From Clostridium swellfunianum (GTDB lineage Bacteria; Bacillota; Clostridia; Clostridiales; Clostridiaceae), in NCBI RefSeq assembly GCF_023656515.1, contig NZ_JAMOFV010000006.1, positions 1,339,354 to 1,403,353 on the forward strand: DNA of 64,000 nt, read 5' to 3'. The notes beneath the pieces are model-generated. The model searched no databases and was not told where the DNA came from. It saw only the letters and a list, made by a program, of their open reading frames with translations. Of this stretch, positions 46,577 to 54,691 are shown one piece after another. Both the position numbers and the translations under genes were made by a program. The first letter of the stretch is position 1; each line of letters begins with the position of its first letter.

Positions 46577-47485
46577 TTAACGATTGATTTTTAATGACAG
46601 CTCAATTATAGAATTTAAAAGTTCTGTAAAGCTTAAGCCATAAGACTTAGCACTTTTAGGAAGAAGACTGTTTTTAGTCATTCCAGGCAAAGTATTTACT
46701 TCAAGCACATATGGCTCATTATCCTTTATTATCATGTCTATTCTACCATACACACTGCATTTAAATAAACTCCAGCATTTTCTGCAAATATTACCAACCT
46801 TGCATTTTAATTCTTCATCAAGCTCTATAACTATTTCCTCCGAGGCTTTATCATCATATTTAGCTCTATAATCAAAGAACTCAGAATATGGTTTTATCTC
46901 AATAATAGGAAGAAGTTTACCACTTAGAATACTGCAGGTTATTTCTCTGCCTCTAATATATTTTTCTATTATAATTTCCTCATCATAACTAAAAGCTTTT
47001 AATACCGCATCAACTATATCATCACTGTTTTTTACTATATAAGTTCCGAGACTTGAACCTCCATTAACAGGTTTTACAACTACAGGGTATCCTATTCTAT
47101 TTATTAGCTCATAGTTTAATTCTTGATGCTTTTTTATAGCAATCCACTCTGGTGTTGGGATTCCCTCAGCCTTCATAAGCCTTTTAGAGATATCCTTATC
47201 CATACATAAACTACTGGCTAGTATGCCTGATCCTGAATATGGTATATTCAGACTTTCTAAAATTTCCTGCGCTTCTCCATCTTCACCAAACTTTCCGTGA
47301 AGGGCAATAAGAGCAAAATCTATATTTTCTTTTAGTAGTTTATCAATTAAATCTCTTCTGTTGTTTATCTGTATTTCTATTGCCTTATATTTATTTTTAT
47401 CTAGGTTCTTCATCATTTCTATTCCTGTTTTTATAGAAATTTCTCTCTCTGCTGAAGTACCACCGGTTATAACACCTACTCTCAT
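46577..47485 (-). CDS. ddl: D-alanine--D-alanine ligase
   Basis: 302 residues with the ATP-grasp layout: GGTSAEREISIKTG at the N-terminus, HGKFGEDGEAQ, VVKPVNGGSSLG and EVNTLPGMTKNSLLPKSA. It joins two D-Ala for peptidoglycan. RBS AAAGGAG. It heads a two-gene unit with the MocR regulator. Confidence 0.96.
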   Translation of the reverse strand: MRVGVITGGTSAEREISIKTGIEMMKNLDKNKYKAIEIQINNRRDLIDKLLKENIDFALIALHGKFGEDGEAQEILESLNIPYSGSGILASSLCMDKDISKRLMKAEGIPTPEWIAIKKHQELNYELINRIGYPVVVKPVNGGSSLGTYIVKNSDDIVDAVLKAFSYDEEIIIEKYIRGREITCSILSGKLLPIIEIKPYSEFFDYRAKYDDKASEEIVIELDEELKCKVGNICRKCWSLFKCSVYGRIDMIIKDNEPYVLEVNTLPGMTKNSLLPKSAKSYGLSFTELLNSIIELSLKINR

Positions 47486-47742
47486 TTTAATTCTCCTTTA
47501 CAAATTTCTATTAAATATACAAAACAATTAGATTGCTTGTTGTAAACAATTCCTAATCTCTTATAATTCAATTTTACTCTTTAGAAAAATAAAAAAAAGA
47601 ACCACAGTCTATGAACTTTTCATTAGCTGTGGCATCATAGCAAGATATATTTTTGTCTTGACTGTTAATTTTTGATTGATTTATAAAGTGCTATGATTGT
47701 GATAAAATAATATATAAAAATAATAAGGAAGTGAGAGAATTA

Positions 47743-48813
47743 ATGGAATTAAAGGAGAAAGTAAAAAACCTGCCTTCATCTCCTGGAGTGTATTTTATGA
47801 AGGATTCACAAGGTACTATTATTTATGTGGGCAAATCTAAGAATCTAAAAAGCAGAGTTAGTTCTTACTTTCAAAATTCAAATACTCGCACTTCAAAAAC
47901 AGAAAAGCTTGTAATGAATATTAAGGATTTCGAATATATACTTACCGACACAGAATTTGAAGCCTTACTTTTAGAGTGTAAGCTAATAAAAGCTTTAAAG
48001 CCAAGTTATAATAGAAAAATGAAAAACCCATTGTCTTATGTTTATATAAAAATAAATATAAACGAAGCTTACCCTAGCATTATAGTAACTAATGTATTAA
48101 ACAAAGGTGATAGCTGCTTATATCTCGGGCCTTATACAAGCAAAGGGACTGTGGAGCGTGCTATTCAAGGAATAAAGGAAACCTACAAAATAATGTGCAG
48201 CAATCCTTCTCAGAGCAAAAATGCTTGCTTAAATTATTCCTTAGGACTATGTATAGGCATATGTTTAGGTAAATCAAGTGAAGTATACAGGAGCATAATA
48301 GATAAGATTATTGCCTTATTTAATCGCACTGATGAGAGCATTCTTGAAGAAATGGAGAAAAATATGCTAACAGCTGCTGAGCGCTTTGATTTTGAAACTG
48401 CTGCAAAGTATAGGGACTACATTGCTTCCATAAATGCGCTTATAGGTACTGCAAAGGTTAAAGATTTTACTGAGCAGAATAAAAACTTTATAGTTATGGA
48501 ACACCTCGATGAAAGTGAATTGAAATATTTTTTAATCAATGGGAACAAAGTACTTGCTAGTGATAAAATTGATTTAAATATCATAGACAAAATCAAATTA
48601 AAAGATGATTTAAATATGAAGATTTTGGAATGTTTCACTTCTAGTAATATGGAAAACTCTCAAGAAGTTGATAGAGATGATATAGATGAGTCTCATATAA
48701 TATACAGTTACTTAAAAAGCAGTAATTGCAGGTATGTTATTATACTAAATGTATGGATTGCAGAAAAAAATTCTGTTGAAATTAACACTGCTTTGGATAA
48801 TTTATTATGTTGA
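47743..48813 (+). CDS. UvrC-like GIY-YIG endonuclease lacking the RNase H-like domain
   Basis: 356 residues. An N-terminal GIY-YIG domain (SPGVYFMKDSQGTIIYVGKS), a Cys-bearing linker (CSNPSQSKNACLNYSLGLCIG) and a UVR motif (AERFDFETAAKYRDYI) match the first half of UvrC. The C-terminal RNase H-like and HhH domains are missing, so it is a short paralogue like Cho rather than the housekeeping UvrC. The ATG at 47743 is preferred to the GTG four codons earlier. Confidence 0.85.
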   Translation: MELKEKVKNLPSSPGVYFMKDSQGTIIYVGKSKNLKSRVSSYFQNSNTRTSKTEKLVMNIKDFEYILTDTEFEALLLECKLIKALKPSYNRKMKNPLSYVYIKININEAYPSIIVTNVLNKGDSCLYLGPYTSKGTVERAIQGIKETYKIMCSNPSQSKNACLNYSLGLCIGICLGKSSEVYRSIIDKIIALFNRTDESILEEMEKNMLTAAERFDFETAAKYRDYIASINALIGTAKVKDFTEQNKNFIVMEHLDESELKYFLINGNKVLASDKIDLNIIDKIKLKDDLNMKILECFTSSNMENSQEVDRDDIDESHIIYSYLKSSNCRYVIILNVWIAEKNSVEINTALDNLLC

Positions 48814-48814
48814 A

Positions 48815-48851
48815 AAGAGTGTAATGCAATTATAAATCGCCTTACACTCTC
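48815..48851. terminator. Terminator after uvrC-like gene
   Basis: GAGTGTAA / TTACACTC stem between the convergent uvrC-like and selenoprotein 3 genes. Confidence 0.7.
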
Positions 48852-48889
48852 AACTATAAACTTACTAAACTCTTGCCTAAAATTTCGAT

Positions 48890-49165
48890 TTACTCCCAAT
48901 TTAAAATAAGCTTTACTCCTTTAGGACTTTTTTGATTACCTATAACAACCTTAGATACAATCATGTCAATCTGCCTTGCAGCGATTATCTTTATGCCCTT
49001 ATATTCAAACTCTAAATCATTTTCATTCTGCGCATCCAGCACAGCCATAAAGCTTAAATTGCTTCAAGTATTTTCATCATAATCTATTCTTAGAGTATAT
49101 ATATTTTCCTGCTTCATCATGTCTTTAATAACTTGTATTGTACCGTCATCAATTTCTATTATCAT
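48890..49165 (-). CDS. HesB-like selenoprotein 3 (Sec34, cysteine-free)
   Basis: A 92-codon frame with one in-frame TGA at codon 34 (49066-49064), starting at ATG with AGGAGG upstream. The context RIDYDENT-U-SNLSFMAVLD follows the A-type layout, and the downstream EFEYKGIKIIAARQIDMIVSK is strongly HesB-like, as in TIGR01911 proteins. There is no cysteine anywhere. A stem-loop 19 nt after the TGA (loop TGGAT) matches that of selenoprotein 2 in place and form. It begins 16 bp after an anion-permease gene on the same strand, so the genes are probably cotranscribed. Confidence 0.88.
49028..49044 (-). promoter_or_regulatory. SECIS-like hairpin of selenoprotein 3
   Basis: CTGTGC / GCGCAG, six base pairs with one G-U, loop TGGAT, beginning 19 nt after the TGA. 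Confidence 0.65.
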
Positions 49166-49181
49166 ATAATAGGCCTCCTTA

Positions 49182-50321
49182 TTATCTCAACACTATTATA
49201 TAGCTTACTGCCGACAATAAAATTAAGCTTATAAAATTATACAGACTAAATCTAAGCATATAAATCTTGCCTTCCTTTGGATTTTCCTTAATAAAAAGCT
49301 TATAAGAAATAACGCTTGCCAGTGAAGCGATAAGTGTTCCCATACCTCCCAAATTAACTCCTAAAAGCAGGGCTCTCCAATTATCAGTAAACTTTGATAA
49401 AAGAATTGCAGCCGGAACATTGCTTATGAACTGGCTGAAAAATATAGAGCTTAAAAACACTGAAGCTGTGCCATTAAGCCAGCGAATCACATAGCTGTAT
49501 ATAAATTCTATACTAGAAACATTTCCTATAAATATAAAAAAGCAAATAAAGGTTACCAATAGTAAATAGTCTATCCTTGCAAGCAAGCTATTATTAAAAA
49601 TCAATACTGCGGCAATTGTAGCTATAAATGCAAACTTATAGCTTACAGCATCAAGTATAGAGACTGTTATAATACAAAATACTGCTGCCCATACTAGGGC
49701 TTCCAGCTTGTCTTTTAATTCAATTTCAGCAAGCTTTATATCCAGAGTTTCCTTGTTAAGCTTCAAGTTTACAATATATAACCAAGCTCCACCTAATATA
49801 GTCATTACTCCAATAGTGGTAAAAAATTGCACTGAGGTAAGTTTATAAAATGAGAATATATATAAGTTCTGGGGATTTCCCATTGGAGTCAAGCTACTCC
49901 CTATATTAGCAGCTAAGGTTTGAAAAATAACAGTATTAAGCATAGCTTTTCCTGTTTTTCTGCTAATAATTAAAGTTAATGGGACAAAGGTTATTAAAGC
50001 TACATCATTAGTTATCAGCATGGACGTAAAAAAGCATATAAAAATTAAAACTAGCGAAATCCCTCTTAAGCTTCTGCTTCTGTTTACAATAGCTATAGCA
50101 AACTTATCCAATATTTTTAGTTCTTCAAAAGCTTTTACTACAATCATAAGATTAAACAAACTAAATAGCACCTTAAAATCAATGTATTCAAGCTTTGGAT
50201 TATTTACAAAGCAGCTTGCGGCTGCCAGTACAAAGGCTATAGCAAATACAATGTCTCTCTTGATTATACTATAGCCATGGTAAACCATTTTTTTGTTTAA
50301 CTGAAGTAGATATTCTGACAT
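49182..50321 (-). CDS. SLC13/ArsB-type anion permease
   Basis: 379 residues, about ten helices, with the repeat-loop features of the ArsB/SLC13 superfamily: ITNDVALITFVPL and SSLTPMGNPQNLYIFSFY, and their counterpart SNVPAAILLSKF. The substrate (arsenite, dicarboxylate or other anion) cannot be decided. It follows dfrA by 28 bp and precedes selenoprotein 3 by 16 bp. Confidence 0.85.
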   Translation of the reverse strand: MSEYLLQLNKKMVYHGYSIIKRDIVFAIAFVLAAASCFVNNPKLEYIDFKVLFSLFNLMIVVKAFEELKILDKFAIAIVNRSRSLRGISLVLIFICFFTSMLITNDVALITFVPLTLIISRKTGKAMLNTVIFQTLAANIGSSLTPMGNPQNLYIFSFYKLTSVQFFTTIGVMTILGGAWLYIVNLKLNKETLDIKLAEIELKDKLEALVWAAVFCIITVSILDAVSYKFAFIATIAAVLIFNNSLLARIDYLLLVTFICFFIFIGNVSSIEFIYSYVIRWLNGTASVFLSSIFFSQFISNVPAAILLSKFTDNWRALLLGVNLGGMGTLIASLASVISYKLFIKENPKEGKIYMLRFSLYNFISLILLSAVSYIIVLR

Positions 50322-50349
50322 AAGTCTTCCCCCTTGTTTGCTTTAGCTG

Positions 50350-50832
50350 CTACTTTCTTTTATATACAGCAAACACATGGGGATGCTTATGAAACAAATT
50401 TTCTTTTTCTGCAGTTATATTTTCTACTTCCCAGCATTCGTCTATTTCAGGAAAAAATGAATCTGCCTCAAATGAATCAAACACATGTGTTATGTATAAC
50501 ATGTCTGCATAAGGCATCATTTGCTTATATACTGAAGCCCCACCTATTATGTAGATCTCTTTCTTATAGTTATCTAAGGTATCAATCAACTCATCAATGC
50601 TAGATACAACAATAGCACCTTCCAGTTCTATATTTTTCGACGTCAAAACTATGTTAACTCTATTAGGTAAAGGCCTTTTAGGTATAGACATATATGTATT
50701 ATATCCCATTACCACAACACTGTTTGCTGTAACTTTTTTAAAATACTCCATGTCTGGTTTTATTTGCGCAAGCAGCTTATTATTACAACCTATGCCTAAG
50801 TTTCTGTCTACTGCAACTATCATATTAATCAT
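50350..50832 (-). CDS. dfrA: Dihydrofolate reductase
   Basis: 160 residues with MIVAVDRNLGIGCNNKLLAQ, the active-site acid in IKPDMEYFK, YNTYMSIPKRPLPNR and IIGGASVYKQMMPYAD. It reduces dihydrofolate made by ThyA. It follows thyA by 18 bp. Confidence 0.95.
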   Translation of the reverse strand: MINMIVAVDRNLGIGCNNKLLAQIKPDMEYFKKVTANSVVVMGYNTYMSIPKRPLPNRVNIVLTSKNIELEGAIVVSSIDELIDTLDNYKKEIYIIGGASVYKQMMPYADMLYITHVFDSFEADSFFPEIDECWEVENITAEKENLFHKHPHVFAVYKRK

Positions 50833-50850
50833 ATCTATATTCTCCTAGCC

Positions 50851-51678
50851 TTAAATCCCTAATTCAAATTTCAGCTGTGGTTTAACTGGCTCATAGTCCA
50901 CAAGTTCAAAGTCATCAACAGTAAAGCTGTAAAAATCAGTCTTTCCTTCTTTAAGTATAAGCCTAGGAGTCTTTTCGCTTGGAGTTCTTGATAAAAGCTC
51001 TCTTGCTTGTTCTAAGTGTCTGTCATAAATATGAAGGTTTTGAACAACGTGCATGAAATTTCCTGGCTTTAAGCCTACGTGTCTAGCAACCATCATCATA
51101 AGAGCAACATATTGCATTTTATTTATATGCCCAGCCACAAGATAATCTGAAGATCTTTGTGAAAGAGTCATGTCAAGATATTCTCCTCTTACACTCCATA
51201 AAGTCTCGAAGGCACATGGGTAAAGTCCTTTGCTTTCCTTAAAATCGGCATATTGATAAAGATTTACTATATGCCGCCTCCCATAAGGTTCGTTCTTTAA
51301 CCCTTTTAAAAGACCATTCATCAAATCATACTTTCTTACAGTAGCACCATATCTTTGACCTATAGTTCTGTTTCCAATATCCCATTCATCCCACCAAGTA
51401 ATACCGTGCTTATCCTTTAAGACTTCAAGATTTTCTGTTTGATCTTGGTAAATCCATAGGATTTCAGATATTGCTTTTTTAATGTAAATAGGTCTTAAGG
51501 TAGTTATCGGAAACTCATTATTTGCTATATTGTATTTTTCTACTACCTGTGTAATAAAAATAGTATGAGCCTCTACACCATCAGCATAGTGGGGTCTAAC
51601 CTTTTGCCCTTCATCTGTATTTCCGTTTTCCATTATTTCTTTTATGTTCTCTATAAATACTTTATCTGCTTTCAACAT
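50851..51678 (-). CDS. thyA: Thymidylate synthase
   Basis: 275 residues. The nucleophile is in YPCAFETLWSVRG, which differs from the usual PPC-H motif in lacking the following His, as in some clostridial ThyA proteins. The dUMP-binding QRSSDYLVAGHINKMQY is present. It makes dTMP and dihydrofolate. First gene of thyA-dfrA-permease-selenoprotein 3. Confidence 0.93.
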   Translation of the reverse strand: MLKADKVFIENIKEIMENGNTDEGQKVRPHYADGVEAHTIFITQVVEKYNIANNEFPITTLRPIYIKKAISEILWIYQDQTENLEVLKDKHGITWWDEWDIGNRTIGQRYGATVRKYDLMNGLLKGLKNEPYGRRHIVNLYQYADFKESKGLYPCAFETLWSVRGEYLDMTLSQRSSDYLVAGHINKMQYVALMMMVARHVGLKPGNFMHVVQNLHIYDRHLEQARELLSRTPSEKTPRLILKEGKTDFYSFTVDDFELVDYEPVKPQLKFELGI

Positions 51679-51798
51679 TTAACCCTCTCCTTAGTGATCA
51701 ACCTAAATTAGTTTTCTCTTAACTATTTTAGACTAAACACAATAAAAAACCAATGTTTTTTATCACAAAGCTTCATCTAGTAAATCATATATAAAACA

Positions 51799-51842
51799 AA
51801 AAGATTAAGACCGCATGTTTTCATAATGCGGTCTTAATCTTT
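51799..51842 (-). terminator. Terminator of gerQ
   Basis: AAAGATTAAGACCGCAT / ATGCGGTCTTAATCTTT stem at the gerQ stop, with T-rich flank on the minus strand. Confidence 0.88.
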
Positions 51843-52321
51843 TATTCTCTTGAAGAAGTACCTGGCTCCGTAAAAATTCTCACGAATTTAATTGAATAAA
51901 TATCACAAAGCAACTGTGTCCCCTCAGGTTCTCTTAAAATAATATAGCTTATTCCAACCCTTTCTAAAACTCCAGTTCTATCTTGATAGGTGTTAGTTCC
52001 AATTAAGAAGCTTACAAGCATTCTTTTTCCAATTTGAGTTCTTAAGTAACCCTGAGTGTAATTTATATCTTGTTGAACAGGTGCTCCCTCTGCCATTTCA
52101 AAGCCTCCTGCCTGCTGCATACCTTGAAGAGCTTGTGGAGTTGGATATGGAGGTACTGCAGTAGTTCCTCCTGGTGCTAGAGATGGCATTCCTGCTGTAG
52201 GTCCAGGGGTCATAACCGGCATTCCTGTTGGCCCCGGCTGGAACATTGGCATGTATTGAGGCATGGCTAACTCATCCTGCATTTCCCTAAAAGGGCATTC
52301 ATTGTAATAATCGTTATACAT
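51842..52321 (-). CDS. gerQ: Spore coat protein GerQ
   Basis: 159 residues. A Pro/Gly/Met-rich N-terminal half (about 20-75) is followed by the GerQ core YLRTQIGKRMLVSFLIGTN ... ISYIILREPEGTQLLCD. GerQ is a coat protein that holds CwlJ in the spore and is a known Tgl substrate. It follows cwlJ by 28 bp, as in other sporeformers. Strong RBS AAGGAGG. Confidence 0.9.
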   Translation of the reverse strand: MYNDYYNECPFREMQDELAMPQYMPMFQPGPTGMPVMTPGPTAGMPSLAPGGTTAVPPYPTPQALQGMQQAGGFEMAEGAPVQQDINYTQGYLRTQIGKRMLVSFLIGTNTYQDRTGVLERVGISYIILREPEGTQLLCDIYSIKFVRIFTEPGTSSRE

Positions 52322-52349
52322 TTAAATCCTCCTTGATATATAAAATTAA

Positions 52350-52793
52350 TTATGTTTGAAAATAAAGTGATGTCGGGTTGTAGAAGCAATGCTGAACCAC
52401 TCTTACCTGGAATCTACCAGTTCCATTGTATGGAAAAGAGTACGGACATGAAGGGATAAATGGATTAAAGTACCATAGGGAAGCACCTACTGTAAATATC
52501 CTATTTCCAGATAACGCCCAGTCAGCAATTGCATAATGTATTTCTTCTGGTGGATTAGCCCAAATTGTTTGGGGGTTTGGTTGACCTCTTAGCGTAGAAC
52601 GAACACAGTCAAATTGTCCTTTTTGATATATTACCTTTCTTACATCGCCTTGACCTATTCTTAAATATTCACCACCAGGAGCATTAACTCTATTCATAAT
52701 TACAGAAGCAACCGCCTTCATACCGTTTTCGCCTTCGCCGCCAGCTTCACACCTGAGTATTCTTGCTAATAATTCTCTTGCACTATATGCCAC
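52350..52793 (-). CDS. cwlJ: Spore cortex hydrolase CwlJ
   Basis: 147 residues of the Hydrolase_2 (SleB/CwlJ) catalytic domain: RILRCEAGGEGENGMKAVASVIMNRV with the catalytic Glu, QGDVRKVIYQKGQFDCV, and NPFIPSC-type C-terminal block. No signal peptide or peptidoglycan-binding domain, as in CwlJ. It degrades cortex in Ca-DPA-triggered germination. It starts at GTG 7 nt after GAGGTGA. Confidence 0.93.
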   Translation of the reverse strand: MAYSARELLARILRCEAGGEGENGMKAVASVIMNRVNAPGGEYLRIGQGDVRKVIYQKGQFDCVRSTLRGQPNPQTIWANPPEEIHYAIADWALSGNRIFTVGASLWYFNPFIPSCPYSFPYNGTGRFQVRVVQHCFYNPTSLYFQT

Positions 52794-52875
52794 CGCAAAG
52801 TCACCTCATTAATTGAACTCATATTACTATTTTATTCAGCTTCAGTAAAAAAGGTTCTTTATTTTTTCAAGTAAT

Positions 52876-53232
52876 CTAAAAATATTTACAAATAAAGGTA
52901 TCTATATCTCTCAATTGTATCATTTGTGAAGCCCACCTTGATCCATTCCATATCCAACATGTCATTGAATTCTGATTTATATTAACAGGCTTACACCAAA
53001 ACTTATTATTATTTTTTAACCATACATAAGTAATTTCATATTGGCATGGAAGAATGGTTGTTTGAAAAACCAGATTAGTTCCAGGCGTCTTAGTGAACCC
53101 AAGTGCATGAGCCTTATCTTTATCAGGAATAAAATTTGGCGGTTGGGTCTTTGGTGGATCTGGGGAAGCAATCTCTCTGCCTACAGGCATAGGTGCGCAA
53201 CCTCATCTGGCATATGGTTTATAGCTAGACAT
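52876..53232 (-). CDS. Candidate selenoprotein 4 / unknown spore-locus protein (Sec10?)
   Basis: The frame from 53190 (MPVGREIASPDPPKTQPP) to 52876 is 104 codons plus stop. An ATG at 53232 with AGGAGG 6 nt upstream opens the same frame, interrupted by TGA at codon 10 (53205-53203): MSSYKPYAR-U-GCAPMPVG. Read as Sec, the protein is 118 residues with a U-x-C pair (U10, C12). A 4-bp hairpin with loop TGTA begins 13 nt downstream of the TGA. The body (PCQYEITYVWLKNNNKFW) is unrecognised. It precedes cwlJ by about 80 bp. If TGA is a stop, translation starts at 53190 with a weaker RBS. Confidence 0.6.
53175..53192 (-). promoter_or_regulatory. Possible SECIS-like hairpin of candidate 4
   Basis: TGCC / GGCA with loop TGTA, extended by CT / AG across one mismatch. 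It is shorter and closer to the TGA than in selenoproteins 2 and 3. Confidence 0.35.
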
Positions 53233-53370
53233 CTTCATCCTCCTTATTTATTGCTACATATTATAATATGATTTCACTATTACTATTGCTATTATTTTTC
53301 TAAACAATAGTCCTAATAATAAACCCTTTGCAAATCTTATATTTTTTTATGATATAATATGTTCAAGGGC

Positions 53371-53460
53371 CGTAAAGCTTTATAGTCTTTATGTGCTTAT
53401 AAGAAATACAAGGGGCACGAGGATTGATAATCTTCGTGTACTTATAAGAAATACGAGGAG
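53371..53460 (+). promoter_or_regulatory. Tandem 45-nt hairpin-SD leader ahead of the 3D-domain gene
   Basis: Two 23-nt hairpins start at 53371 and 53416, 45 nt apart. The second is CACGAGGATT-GAT-AATCTTCGTG. Each is followed by TACTTATAAG(A)AATACRAGG-type linkers, the last giving the AGGAGG of the gene. Same architecture and period as the livF leader. Confidence 0.75.
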
Positions 53461-53470
53461 GAATTTACTA

Positions 53471-54640
53471 GTGATAAAAAGATTAATTTCTTTACTTACA
53501 GCAATTGCTCTTTTGTTTAGTGCAAGCTATCTAGTTTATGCTGATGATAACCCACAAGATGCAATAGCACAAAATAGAATAAAATTTCAGCAAATGAGCG
53601 ACAATATCATTGAAATTAACCAAAAAATTATTGACATGAATGATCAACTAGATAAATTTAAAAATGACATAGCAAAAAATAATAAAGATATAAATGAAAA
53701 CACTAAACTTATAGAGGCAGAAGCCTCAAACATGGAAAGGCTTGTTAAAGAGGTTGAAAGCAGTCAGGAGCTTGCGAACAAAAGAATTAGAACTATGTAC
53801 ATAAGCGGATACAGTAAAAACTTCCTTGAAATTCTTCTCAGCTCTGAGAATATGTCAGATTTTTTCTATAAATATGAAGCTATAAAGAGAGTCATATCCT
53901 TTGATAAAAAATTAATAGATAATTTGATAACAAAAAAAGCTGCATTAAACGAAAGTATCAGCAAATTAAACCAAAAAAAACAGAAGCTTGATGAATTAAA
54001 AGCCTCCAATGTCGCAGCACTTGCTAAGTTAGATGAGGACAAGCAAAAGCTCGAAGCTTTAGTAAAGCAATTTAATCAAGAAAAACTAGCTGCGGCTGAG
54101 TTAATAAAAGAAAATGAAGAAAAACTTATATCCCACGCGATTTCAGTTGTAGATTCAAGTTCATCAGGTATAAACGATGTGAAAAGTGCTCTTCAGACTT
54201 TAAACAGCCTTATACCACAGCTTAGTACAGCTTCAGTTAAAGCCAAAGCAAAGGATTATGTAGCTAAAGGAAATACAAAATTGGCTGATTTAATAGCCAA
54301 GGCAGCTCAAGAATCACAACCAGCATCAAATAGCAGTGATACTTACAAAGCTACCTACTCCATGACTGCTACAGCTTACGCTGGAGGTACGTTAACAGCT
54401 ATGGGCCTAAAGCCTATAAGAGACCCCAATGGATTAAGTACTATTGCCGTGGATCCAACAGTTATTCCATTAGGCTCAAAAGTTTTTATTCCTGGATATG
54501 GATATGCTATAGCCTCTGATACTGGAGGTAAGATTAAAGGAAACATTATAGACTTATATATGAATTCTGTGGCAGAATGTATTACATGGGGCAGAAGACC
54601 AGTAACTCTAAATTTAGTAGCTTACCCTGGTGAGTGGTAA
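53471..54640 (+). CDS. 3D-domain cell-wall protein with coiled coil
   Basis: About 389 residues. A signal peptide (ISLLTAIALLFSASYLVYA) is followed by long coiled coils (about residues 35-235), as in CwlO-type wall proteins, then a C-terminal 3D domain with its Asp residues (AVDPTVIPLGSKVFIPGYG, SDTGGKIKGNIIDLYM). The 3D fold is seen in lytic transglycosylases and resuscitation-type proteins. It is probably secreted and acts on peptidoglycan. I chose GTG 9 nt after AGGAGG; the open frame upstream is the structured leader. Confidence 0.9.
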   Translation: MIKRLISLLTAIALLFSASYLVYADDNPQDAIAQNRIKFQQMSDNIIEINQKIIDMNDQLDKFKNDIAKNNKDINENTKLIEAEASNMERLVKEVESSQELANKRIRTMYISGYSKNFLEILLSSENMSDFFYKYEAIKRVISFDKKLIDNLITKKAALNESISKLNQKKQKLDELKASNVAALAKLDEDKQKLEALVKQFNQEKLAAAELIKENEEKLISHAISVVDSSSSGINDVKSALQTLNSLIPQLSTASVKAKAKDYVAKGNTKLADLIAKAAQESQPASNSSDTYKATYSMTATAYAGGTLTAMGLKPIRDPNGLSTIAVDPTVIPLGSKVFIPGYGYAIASDTGGKIKGNIIDLYMNSVAECITWGRRPVTLNLVAYPGEW

Positions 54641-54645
54641 AATTA

Positions 54646-54691
54646 AAATTAAAGGGATGTTCATTATAACAATGGACATCCCTTTAATTTT
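54646..54691. terminator. Bidirectional terminator, 3D gene / dehydrogenase
   Basis: AAATTAAAGGGATGT / ACATCCCTTTAATTT stem between convergent genes; T-rich flank. Confidence 0.87.
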
